NCBI RefSeq assembly: GCF_002205675.1
Contig: NZ_NISK01000001.1
Location: 739,054-803,053 of the forward strand
From: Sphingopyxis bauzanensis
Lineage (GTDB): Bacteria > Pseudomonadota > Alphaproteobacteria > Sphingomonadales > Sphingomonadaceae
Length of the DNA stretch: 64,000 bases
Direction: 5' to 3'
The notes below the pieces were generated by a model. The model saw nothing but the letters and a program-made list of their open reading frames with translations, had not been told where the DNA came from and did not search any database. Positions 1 to 9,042 of this stretch are shown here, one piece after another. The position numbers were made by a program, and so were the translations under genes. Positions within the stretch are counted from its first letter, which is position 1, and each line of letters opens with the position of its first letter.

Positions 1-2518
1 TCGGCGTGCTGTAGCCGATTTCTCCGGGCGCGGCGTTGAAGTCGGTCGCCTTGCCGATCCACTGCGTCGACCAGGTCGCGCTGATCCCGTCCTTTTCGGC
101 CGTCAACACGCCATAACCGCGCCACTTCGGATAGCCACCATTACCGCCGCCGATGAAGCCGTCGAAATCGATCGGCGCGCCGCCCGGGAAAGGCAGGACG
201 ACATATTTGTTTAGGTAGGTCAGGTTGACGTCGAGCGAGATGTTCACGCTGCCGATGTCGTTGTTGTAGACAAGACCAAGATCGAGGCCATTCATTTCCT
301 CACGCCCGGTGTTGATCGGCTGAGCGGAGAGGAAGGTGACCTCGCCGGTCAGCGGGCTGCGCGTAAAATCTTCGCAGAAAGGATGCGAGAGATTCTGGCT
401 CGCGTAGCATATTCCGAGCTTGGTCGACCCGGGGATTGCACGGATCGCGTCCTTGATCTTGATGTCGAACCAGTCGGCGGTGAGCGAAAGGCCCGGGATG
501 AGCCCCTTCGGGGAGATGACCGTGCCGACTGTCCAGGTCGTCGAACTCTCGGGTTTCAGATTCTCGTTGCCGCCGACCGTCGTCAGGATCGTCGTGCCCA
601 ACTGGACATAATTGGCCGGTACGCCCGACGCCTGACAATTGGCGATCAGCGTCGCATTGCCGCTGGTCGCATAGCGCGAGCAGGGATCGGTGGTGGTGAG
701 ATTGCCCTCGGATACGCCGCCGAACAGTTCGGGAACGTTGGGGATGCGGAATCCCGTGCCGTAGGTGCCGCGCAGACGGAAGCTGTCGCTGATCATCCAG
801 TCGAGGCTGGCCTTGTAGTTCCAGTCGCTGCCGAACAGGTCATAGTCCGAATAGCGCACCGCTCCGCCCGCCGTCAGCGATTCGAAGAAGGGCTTGCCGG
901 CAAGAATCGGAACCGACAGTTCCAGATAGGCTTCCTTCGCCGTGCTCGTCCCCGAGATCGGATCCTGCTGGTTGGTATTGGCGATGCCGAGCACGGTCAG
1001 CGGATCGGGATCGCGCCAGCCCTTCTCCTTGCGGTAGACGACGCCGGCGGCGAACGACACGGGGCCCGCGGGCAGCTTGAAGAGGTCGCCGTTCAGATCC
1101 GCGGTGACGGTCGCGAGTTCATTGCCTCCCCGATCGCGCGAGGTGAAGAGGATATAGTCGAGCGCTTGCGGGGTCAGATCGCCGAAGCCCAAATAGTCAG
1201 CGCAGGGGATCGACGCGCCCGCGGCGAGGCTGCACTTGCTGGTATCGAGCGTGTTGGCGACGCGCTCGAGATTGGCGATATTTGTCGAACCATCAACCGC
1301 GGTGTTGCGGCCGAACGCGCCGGCGACTTCCCAGCCCCAGTTGTTCGACAGCTTGCCGCGCAAACCGAAGGTGCCCTGCCAGGTGTCGGTTTCCTGGAAG
1401 AACTGGCGCGGTCCCGGCTCGGCAAGGCGCCGCTGGACTAGGACGATGTTCTGGCCGGTGGGGTTGGTCGGATTGCTTGCCGCGATCGACAGGTTGCGCA
1501 GCGTTCCGGGGGTCGCGATCTGGTTCGACTTGCGAAAGGTATAGAGAAATTCGCCAAACGCCTCGATGTTGTCGCTGAGGTCATAGTCGGCGAAGAAGGC
1601 CGTGCTGACGCGCTCGACCGGGCTCACCGCGTTGAGGAACGGGTTCGAATTGAAATTATGCTTCGCTGCGCTGTAGGGCTCGAAGAAATTGCCGTTGCCG
1701 CCGAGCACCTGGTTGAAGTTGATCTGCTGGCCGTTCGGCAGCACCGCGCGGCCGCCGATCGTCGATGCGCTGTTGACGCAGCTCAGCTGGCCTGGCGTGG
1801 TTTCGGCGAGCGAACAGGGCGCGCGCGATGCCATATTGACCGCGCTGGTCTTCTGATAGGTAACAGCGGCCATGAAACCGCCGCGATCGTTCCGGACGCC
1901 CCACAGAAGATCGGCGGTGAAGTCCGAGCCGTCGCCCTTTTCGGTGATCCCCTGCCGCACGCTAAGGCCGAGACCTTCATAGTCGGTGCGGGTCACGAGG
2001 TTGACCACGCCCGCCATGGCGTCGGCGCCGTAGATCGCCGATGCACCGTCCTTGAGGACATCGGTGCGCGCGAGCGCGGCGACCGGGATCATGTTGAGGT
2101 CGGGCGACGAGTTCGCACCCGTGCCACCCGCGACGAGGCGGCGGCCGTTGAGCAGCACGAGGGTGCGCTTGATGCCGAGGCCGCGCAAGTTGACCTGCGC
2201 CGTGCCATAACCGTTGTTCGCCCAATAGGCCGAGGTCTGGTTGCCCGCAAAGCCGGCGTTGGCGGGAAGGCGCTGCAGCACCGTTTCTATATTGACGACC
2301 CCGGTGTTCTCGATCTGCTCGGCCGACACGACCGTCGCGGGACCGACGCCGGCGAGGTCCTGCCTGCGGATGCGCGATCCGGTCACGACGATGTCCGATC
2401 CGTTCGGCGCGTCCTCGGCGGCGGGTGACTGCGGAGCAGTCTCGCTCTGCGCGAACACTGGCGTTGCAAAGGTGGCGACCGCCGCGGCGCTGGCGAGCAA
2501 AATTGTCCTGGTCATCAT
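1..2518 (-). CDS. TonB-dependent receptor (3' end beyond left edge)
   Basis: Outer-membrane gated channel that imports a bound ligand using TonB energy. The frame is open from an ATG at 2518 to the window edge, about 839 codons, so the C-terminal strands are missing. It begins with a signal peptide, then a TonB-box-like stretch (DIVVTGSRI, residues ~40-48), then a plug domain with the typical RGLGIKRTLVLLNGRR and DGASAIYGADAMAGVVN motifs. A GGGGG ribosome site lies 8 bases before the ATG; a second ATG directly follows. An ECF-type promoter motif (2645-2671) identical in layout to those of the copper genes points at this gene, so it may belong to the copper regulon. The ligand cannot be read from sequence. 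Confidence 0.93.
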   Translation of the reverse strand, partial: MMTRTILLASAAAVATFATPVFAQSETAPQSPAAEDAPNGSDIVVTGSRIRRQDLAGVGPATVVSAEQIENTGVVNIETVLQRLPANAGFAGNQTSAYWANNGYGTAQVNLRGLGIKRTLVLLNGRRLVAGGTGANSSPDLNMIPVAALARTDVLKDGASAIYGADAMAGVVNLVTRTDYEGLGLSVRQGITEKGDGSDFTADLLWGVRNDRGGFMAAVTYQKTSAVNMASRAPCSLAETTPGQLSCVNSASTIGGRAVLPNGQQINFNQVLGGNGNFFEPYSAAKHNFNSNPFLNAVSPVERVSTAFFADYDLSDNIEAFGEFLYTFRKSNQIATPGTLRNLSIAASNPTNPTGQNIVLVQRRLAEPGPRQFFQETDTWQGTFGLRGKLSNNWGWEVAGAFGRNTAVDGSTNIANLERVANTLDTSKCSLAAGASIPCADYLGFGDLTPQALDYILFTSRDRGGNELATVTADLNGDLFKLPAGPVSFAAGVVYRKEKGWRDPDPLTVLGIANTNQQDPISGTSTAKEAYLELSVPILAGKPFFESLTAGGAVRYSDYDLFGSDWNYKASLDWMISDSFRLRGTYGTGFRIPNVPELFGGVSEGNLTTTDPCSRYATSGNATLIANCQASGVPANYVQLGTTILTTVGGNENLKPESSTTWTVGTVISPKGLIPGLSLTADWFDIKIKDAIRAIPGSTKLGICYASQNLSHPFCEDFTRSPLTGEVTFLSAQPINTGREEMNGLDLGLVYNNDIGSVNISLDVNLTYLNKYVVLPFPGGAPIDFDGFIGGGNGGYPKWRGYGVLTAEKDGISATWSTQWIGKATDFNAAPGEIGYSTP

Positions 2519-2644
2519 AGCGAAACCCCCTGATGGTTACTTGATTCCCGTCAGAAAGCACCAAATGTATATACAGGTCAATAGCAATTTATTGAATCAT
2601 ATCAATTAGTTATGATGAAAATCGCGGACGCATGATACATATTA

Positions 2645-2671
2645 AATACGCATCCGGGCGCTGTACCCCTC
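2645..2671 (-). promoter_or_regulatory. ECF-sigma-type promoter upstream of the TonB receptor
   Basis: On the minus strand GAGGGG (2666-2671) is followed after exactly 15 bases by CGTATT (2645-2650). The same two boxes with the same spacing occur before copA, the sigma operon, copC and the copper ATPase. It points at the receptor gene with a 126-base leader. No other gene reads leftward here. The 2519-2802 gap otherwise shows only AT-rich sequence and a small dyad (TTGAATCATATCAA, near 2593). Confidence 0.7.
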
Positions 2672-2802
2672 ACCAAATTTGAAATTTTTTTGCTGGCTCA
2701 AGCCTTTTTGCGCAAGGAGGCGGCCGGCTACAGCTGTGGCCTGCTCATGAAATGACAGGATAACTGGGTCGGCGCAACGCGAGACGGCCGATATGAGATC
2801 GC

Positions 2803-3551
<749 letters not shown>

Positions 3552-3555
<4 letters not shown>

Positions 3556-4799
3556 GACGCCTGCCCCGGACCGCGCAACGCCCGTACGCGCGCGAACGCC
3601 GCATCAAGGTCCGCGATCAAATCTTGCGGCGCTTCGAGTCCGGCGTGGATACGGATCAGGGCCCCATCGGTCTCACCATTGGGAAAATCGCGGATTGGGG
3701 CAGGCCACGCCGGAACCGCGAGACTTTCGAAACCGCCCCAACTCGACCCCAACTGGAAAAGCGCGAGCTCGTTAAAAAAGGCACTGGTTTCCAGCGGCGT
3801 CAGGCGATCGAGCTGAACACCAAATAATCCGGACGCACCGGTGAAATCCCGCTTCCAGATCGCATGACCGGGATCGGCGGGATGGGCCGGATAGCGGACC
3901 GCGATCACTTCGGGTTGCTCGACGAACCAGTCGATCAGCGTCGCAGCGGTGCGTTGGTGGCGTTCGAGCCGCGCATCCAGCGTCCTGATGCCCCGGTGGA
4001 CCAGATAGCAATTGTCGGGACTCGCGCAGTTCCCCCAGCGCGCCGCCGCGTCCTTGAGCTGGCGGTAGACAGCATTGCTGGCGGCCGTCATCGTGCCGAG
4101 CAGACAGTCGGAATGTCCGGAGAGATATTTGGTCGCCGAAGCAAGCGAGATATCGACCCCATGGGCCAGGGGCTTGAAGAAGAGCGGAGTCGCCCAGGTA
4201 TTGTCCAGAGCGGTCAAAATACCCCGGCTGCGCGCGACCGCCGTAATAGCGGGCACGTCGATCATGTCGAATGTCTGCGAGCCCGGGGTCTCCATATAGA
4301 TGAGCCGTGTGTTGCTGCGGCACAGCCCGGCAATCTCCGCGCCGATATCGGGCCGGAAATATTCTACCTCGACCCCCAAACGTGCGAGCACGTCGGTCAG
4401 AAACTTACGTGTCGGCCCATAGACGCAATCCGCAACGAGCAGATGGTCGCCTGCGGCCACGAAAGCCGTGAGAGTGAGCGCGATCGCGCTCGTTCCAGAC
4501 GAGGTGATGACGGTAGCACAGCCGGCTTCGAGCTCGCTGACGGCTTCGGCGAGCGCAAAGGTCGTTCGCGTACCGTACAGGCCATAGATGACCTCATCGT
4601 AGAGGCCTTGATGCCGATCCATATAGGCCTCGACGCTGTCATAGATAATGGTCGATGCCCGATCGACGGGCGGATTGATGAGGCCCCGCTGATCGCGCGG
4701 CCGGGGACCGCCGTGCACGGCACGCGTCGGATCCTGCCAGGCGCGACCCTTCGGGTTCACCGGCTCCCCGGGCCACTGTGCGTCGTGATTATCCTGCAT
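3552..4799 (-). CDS. metC: cystathionine beta-lyase-type PLP enzyme
   Basis: Trans-sulfuration family PLP enzyme of 415 residues, expected to cleave the C-S bond of cystathionine, cystine or a related thioether amino acid. Family marks are GTRTTFALAEAVSELE near residue 75, the SSGTSAIALTL phosphate-binding turn, and the PLP-lysine motif SLASATKYLSGHSD (Lys near residue 224). It sits inside the amino-acid importer operon, overlapping the permease gene by 11 bases and the ATPase gene by 4. This suggests that the imported substrate is cleaved by this enzyme. Gamma-lyase or gamma-synthase activity cannot be excluded from sequence alone. Confidence 0.88.
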
Positions 4800-6978
4800 A
4801 GTTTAGTTTCCGTTCGATCTTCATGCTGAGCCGGGACAGGGAGAAGCAGAGGAGAAAAAAGATTGTCCCGGTAAAGAGATAGGCTTCGGCGAAATAGGGG
4901 CGCCATTGCGCCTCGACATAGGAAAGACGGGTCGTCTGCAACAAATCGAAGACCCCGACGATGAGGACGAGGGTTGTATTCTTCACCTCGCTGATCGAGG
5001 TGTTGACCAGCCCCGGCACGCTGACTTTCAGGGCCTGCGGCAACAGGATGTGGCGCCGCGCCTGCCACTTGGTGAGACCCAGCGCCTGTGCGGCCTCGGC
5101 TTGCCCAACGGGAACCGCCATCAGGCCGCCCCGGATGACCTCGGCCATATAGGCGGCGGTGAAGAGAATAAGCGCGATCTGGACGCGCGGCAGGCTGTCG
5201 ATCGAGAGATAGGAGGGTACGAACAGCGGGAACAGAACCGCAGCGAGAAAGAGCACGCCGATCAGGGGCGTTCCGCGGACCAACTCGATGAAGGCGACGC
5301 TCGGCCAGCGCACGCCGCGCCGCGTGGATCTACGGCCGAATGCGAGGAGTATGGCCAAGGGAAAAGCGCCGACCACCGCGAGGCTCGCGAGCAGCAGTGT
5401 GACCGGCAGGCCGCTCCACTTCTCCATCGGCACATAGGAAAGGCCCGCGAATCCGCCGTGCATCAGAAGCACTGCGACCGCGATCGCGCCGAGCCAGGCA
5501 AGACCGAGGCGGCTGCGCCAAAATCGCGGGACGAAGGAGATCGCGAGGCATGAAAGCAGCGCGGTTGCGGCGGCGGCGGACCGCCACTGCTCGGCTTCGG
5601 GATAGGTCCCAAAGAGAATGAGCCTCGCATTTTCGCGAAGGAACGGCCAACAGGCGCCGCTGGCCAAACGGCACTCGGCCGCGCCTCCGGCGAATGTCGC
5701 TTCGAACAACAACCACGAGAATCCCTTGCCGACGAGAGCCGCGGTCAAGGTGAGGATAGCGAAGGTCAGGATCGATTGGCGCCTTCCGCTGACCAGATTG
5801 CGCCGCACCCATGTCGGCCAAGCCGCGATCGAGCGCAGCGGAAATGATTCGCGTGTCACCTGGATGCTCCGGCCGGGCTGCCCGGCGACGCTCCAGCCCA
5901 ACCGGCGAGCATAACGGCCGGTGACGAACGACAAGGACAGCGAAAGCAGGAGGAAGGTGGCGACGATCAGGCCAACGCCTTCGATCGCCTGGCCTGTCTG
6001 GCTGATGACGGTATCGACCACGGAGACAAACTCGGGATATCCGATCGCCACCCCCAGGGAGCTGTTCTTGATCGTGTTGAGATGCCAGCTCGTCATCGGC
6101 GGTATCGCAATGCGCAGCGCCTGGGGAATCACGATCCGTCCCATCGTTTGCGCGGGCGACAGACCGAGCGCTTTGGCGGCCTCGCTCTGTCCTGCGGGAA
6201 CCGCGAGGATCGCGCCGCGGAATATCTCGGCCAGATAGGCCGAGGCATAGATCGATAGGCTGGCGACCAGTGTCAGAAACTCGGTGGAGAGCGACAATCC
6301 GCCAATGGTTCCGAAGCGCCCCGCCCTCGGCAGATCAAATCCGCCCCACAACATCAGCGGAACCACAGCAATGCCGGCGAGGGCCAGCGCGGTGCGCACG
6401 CGAACCCACCTCCGCCGCACGGCAGCGAACAGGATCGCCCAGGCGATGATAGCGATCAGCAGGGCGGGCATAGCCGGATCGGCAAGGGTAAGCGCCGGGA
6501 CGTGCAATCCTCGATTGTCGAGGTCGAACGCACCGACGGCGCCTGGACCGGGGCCGGGCAGACCGAACAGCAGCACGGCGTACCAGACGAACATCTGGAG
6601 CAGCAGCGGAATGTTGCGGACCAGCTCGATATAAAGACCAGAGAGGCTCGCAAGCAGCCAGCTGGAAGACAGGCGCGCCATACAGACCGCGAGGCCGAGG
6701 AGGGTCGAGAAGATGATGCCCAGCGCCGCTATCAGAAGCGTGTTGAGCAGCCCCACGGTCAGCGCAGCGGCATAGGAGTCGCCCGGCGCGTAGCTGATCA
6801 GCGTTTCACCGATCGCGAAGCCCGCCCGGTCGAACAGGAAGCCGAATCCCGTCCGGATATTCCGGTCCGCCAGATTGTCCGCCAATGTCGCGAACAGGCC
6901 GTAGGCGGCCACAAGCCCGCCCGCCAAAAACAGCCAGGGCAGCGCAGCGATCGCGAGCCGTCTCGGCGCCGCGATCAT
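4789..6978 (-). CDS. fused amino-acid ABC permease (AapQ-AapM fusion)
   Basis: One 729-residue reading frame carries both membrane subunits of a general L-amino-acid importer, which are normally two proteins of about 400 and 380 residues. Two EAA-loop regions are visible: EIFRGAILAVPAGQSEAAKA (first half) and EVIRGGLMAVPVGQAEAAQA (second half). The first half resembles AapQ, with a long periplasmic insert after its early membrane segments; the second half resembles AapM. The join falls near residues 360-395. The ATG overlaps the stop of aapJ by four bases. No stop or frame change occurs between the halves, so the fusion appears real. Confidence 0.9.
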   Translation of the reverse strand: MIAAPRRLAIAALPWLFLAGGLVAAYGLFATLADNLADRNIRTGFGFLFDRAGFAIGETLISYAPGDSYAAALTVGLLNTLLIAALGIIFSTLLGLAVCMARLSSSWLLASLSGLYIELVRNIPLLLQMFVWYAVLLFGLPGPGPGAVGAFDLDNRGLHVPALTLADPAMPALLIAIIAWAILFAAVRRRWVRVRTALALAGIAVVPLMLWGGFDLPRAGRFGTIGGLSLSTEFLTLVASLSIYASAYLAEIFRGAILAVPAGQSEAAKALGLSPAQTMGRIVIPQALRIAIPPMTSWHLNTIKNSSLGVAIGYPEFVSVVDTVISQTGQAIEGVGLIVATFLLLSLSLSFVTGRYARRLGWSVAGQPGRSIQVTRESFPLRSIAAWPTWVRRNLVSGRRQSILTFAILTLTAALVGKGFSWLLFEATFAGGAAECRLASGACWPFLRENARLILFGTYPEAEQWRSAAAATALLSCLAISFVPRFWRSRLGLAWLGAIAVAVLLMHGGFAGLSYVPMEKWSGLPVTLLLASLAVVGAFPLAILLAFGRRSTRRGVRWPSVAFIELVRGTPLIGVLFLAAVLFPLFVPSYLSIDSLPRVQIALILFTAAYMAEVIRGGLMAVPVGQAEAAQALGLTKWQARRHILLPQALKVSVPGLVNTSISEVKNTTLVLIVGVFDLLQTTRLSYVEAQWRPYFAEAYLFTGTIFFLLCFSLSRLSMKIERKLNYAG

Positions 6979-8045
6979 CGCATCGGCAGCGGGTAGATCA
7001 GCCCGCCGTCCCGATAGAGCTTATTCTGCCCGCGCTCGACGCCGAGCGGCGTAATGTGCCGGTTGAAGATCTCACCATAATTGCCCGTCGCCTCGATCGC
7101 CCGATATGCCCAGTCATCATCGAGGCCGAGTGACTTGCCAAATCCCGGCAAGCCGCCGAGCATCTTGCGAACTTCAGGGTCGCGCGAGGTTATGCGCATG
7201 CGCGCCGCATTCGCCCGGGTGACGCCCATTTCCTCAGCCGCGAAGAGCGCGTTCAGCACCCATTTGTTAATCTCGAACCATTGCTCGTCGTCGCTGCGCA
7301 CGACGGGGCCGACCGGCTCCTTGGTAAGCCGCTCGGGCAGCACCACATAATCGTCCGGACGCGCGGCATCGGCGAGGCGGATCACGGTCAGCGTGAAGGC
7401 GTCGGTGGTCATCGCGTCGCAGCGCCCGGCAAAGAAGGCAAGCTTTGCTTCCTCGGGATTCTCGAACACGACCGACTGGAAGCGCAACCCCTTGCGCTCG
7501 AAATATTCAGCGGTGTTGAGTTCGGAAGTCGTCCCCTTGGTGATGCAGATCGATGCGCCCTCGAGATCCGCTGGCAGCCGCACGCCCGATCGCCGGGGCA
7601 CCAAGAAGCTCTGCCCGTCATAATACATGGTGCCGACGAAATTTACCCCGAGGTCGGTATCGCGGGTCAGCGTCCATGTGGTCGTCCGCGAGAGGACATC
7701 GGCCTCGCCCGTCTGCACGATCGTGAAGCGCTTGTTCGAGGCGACCGGCATGAAGCGGACCTTGCGGGCATCGCCGAGGACCGCAGCGGCGAGCGCCCGG
7801 CAGTAGTCGACGAAGAATCCCTGCCAGCGTCCCCGTTTGTCGAGGTAGGACATGCCAAGCTGACCCGTATGAATGGCGCAGTTAAGCGTTCCGCGCGAGC
7901 GAATCCGCGCGAGCGTCGATCCCTTCGCCGCGGCAATCTCGTATCCGCCGGTAGCCGCCGGCTCGCTGTCGCAGCCGGCAAGTAGCACGGCGCTGGCGGC
8001 GAGCAGCGCCGGAAGCCAGTGGCGCCGAGCATGCGACCTATTCAT
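6975..8045 (-). CDS. aapJ: amino-acid ABC transporter substrate-binding lipoprotein (AapJ type)
   Basis: Periplasmic binding protein that captures the amino acid for the fused permease. The start at 8045 gives a lipoprotein signal peptide ending in LLAGC near residues 21-25; an upstream in-frame ATG at 8072 would add nine residues and neither has a strong ribosome site. Family marks include TLARIRSRGTLNCAIHTG and GFFVDYCRALAAAVLGD. Mature length (~330) fits AapJ/BztA. Most homologues are soluble, so membrane anchoring by lipidation is a variation. It is the first gene of its operon and is divergent from the LysR gene. Confidence 0.9.
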   Translation of the reverse strand: MNRSHARRHWLPALLAASAVLLAGCDSEPAATGGYEIAAAKGSTLARIRSRGTLNCAIHTGQLGMSYLDKRGRWQGFFVDYCRALAAAVLGDARKVRFMPVASNKRFTIVQTGEADVLSRTTTWTLTRDTDLGVNFVGTMYYDGQSFLVPRRSGVRLPADLEGASICITKGTTSELNTAEYFERKGLRFQSVVFENPEEAKLAFFAGRCDAMTTDAFTLTVIRLADAARPDDYVVLPERLTKEPVGPVVRSDDEQWFEINKWVLNALFAAEEMGVTRANAARMRITSRDPEVRKMLGGLPGFGKSLGLDDDWAYRAIEATGNYGEIFNRHITPLGVERGQNKLYRDGGLIYPLPMR

Positions 8046-8100
8046 GAACAAGGCTTTCGATGCTAGTGCCATAAGAAATAGCTATAGGGAGCAATGTCCG
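8046..8100. promoter_or_regulatory. divergent intergenic region between aapJ and the LysR gene
   Basis: The 55 bases between the two start codons must hold the control region for both genes. It contains ATAGCTAT (8078-8085), a perfect 8-base palindrome, just before the LysR ribosome site GGGAG (8087-8091). LysR-type proteins usually bind the shared region with their divergent target; which bases are bound here is not shown. Confidence 0.4.
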
Positions 8101-9006
8101 ATGAACCTCCGTCACCTCGAAGCCTTCAGGGCCGTGATGCTCTCGGGATCGGTCACCCAGGCCGCGCAGTCGCTTAACCTGTCGCAACCCGCGGTGAGCA
8201 AAATGCTTGCCGAGCTCGAGCATCAGCTGGGCTTTCAGCTCTTCCTGCGCTCGCGCGGCAGCGCGCTCACCGTGACGCCGGAAGCCGATGCCTTTTTCTA
8301 TGAAGTCGAGCGGAGCTTCTCGGGAATTGCGGCCTTGAAACGGGTAGCGGAAGACATCCGCAACATGGCGACCGGCACGCTCCGGATCGCCGCTCTGCCG
8401 GCGCTCGCGGTCAGTTTCCTGCCGCGGGTGATCGCCGCCTTTCGCGAGACGCATCCCGGCGTCACCGTCCAGTTGCAAACCCGCAGTTCCTCGACGGTGC
8501 GGCAATGGATGGCAAACCAGCAGTTCGACATCGGACTCGCGACGCCGGCGCGCGAATTGCCCGGAATAAGTATGGAGCGCTTCCTGCGCTGCCCGGGCGC
8601 CTGCGTTCTCCCTGCCGGTCACCGACTGGCCGCCAAGGACGTCATCCGGCCGGCCGATCTCGAAGGCGAGCCCTTCATTTCGCTCGCGCTCGAGGACGGC
8701 GTGCGCCACCGCATTGACCGCATTTTCGAGGACGCGGGCGTTCAGCGCGAGATGGTCATCGAGACCCAATATGCGATGACCATCTGCGCCCTTGTCATGC
8801 AGGGCGTCGGATGTTCGATCCTCAACCCCGTGACCGCCGCTGATTACGCCGAGCGGGGCCTTACGGTCCGTGATTTCGCGCCGGAGGTCCATTTCGAATA
8901 TATGCTCTTCACGCCAAAGTTGAGGCCGATGTCCCAAGTCGCTGCGGCCTTCATCGCGGTGCTCGTATCGCACCGCGACGCGATGTTCGGCTCCGACGCC
9001 GGTTGA
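8101..9006 (+). CDS. LysR-family transcriptional regulator
   Basis: 301-residue regulator with an N-terminal winged HTH (LSGSVTQAAQSLNLSQPAVSKM, residues ~14-35) and a LysR substrate-binding domain (TGTLRIAALPALAVSFLPRV onward). The ATG at 8101 follows GGGAG by nine bases. Because it diverges from the aapJ operon, it most likely controls amino-acid uptake and cleavage in response to a sulfur or amino-acid signal. The effector is not identifiable. It converges on the second TonB receptor gene. Confidence 0.93.
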   Translation: MNLRHLEAFRAVMLSGSVTQAAQSLNLSQPAVSKMLAELEHQLGFQLFLRSRGSALTVTPEADAFFYEVERSFSGIAALKRVAEDIRNMATGTLRIAALPALAVSFLPRVIAAFRETHPGVTVQLQTRSSSTVRQWMANQQFDIGLATPARELPGISMERFLRCPGACVLPAGHRLAAKDVIRPADLEGEPFISLALEDGVRHRIDRIFEDAGVQREMVIETQYAMTICALVMQGVGCSILNPVTAADYAERGLTVRDFAPEVHFEYMLFTPKLRPMSQVAAAFIAVLVSHRDAMFGSDAG

Positions 9007-9042
9007 AGACGCAAGACGCCGCACGGCGGTCACGGCCATCAA

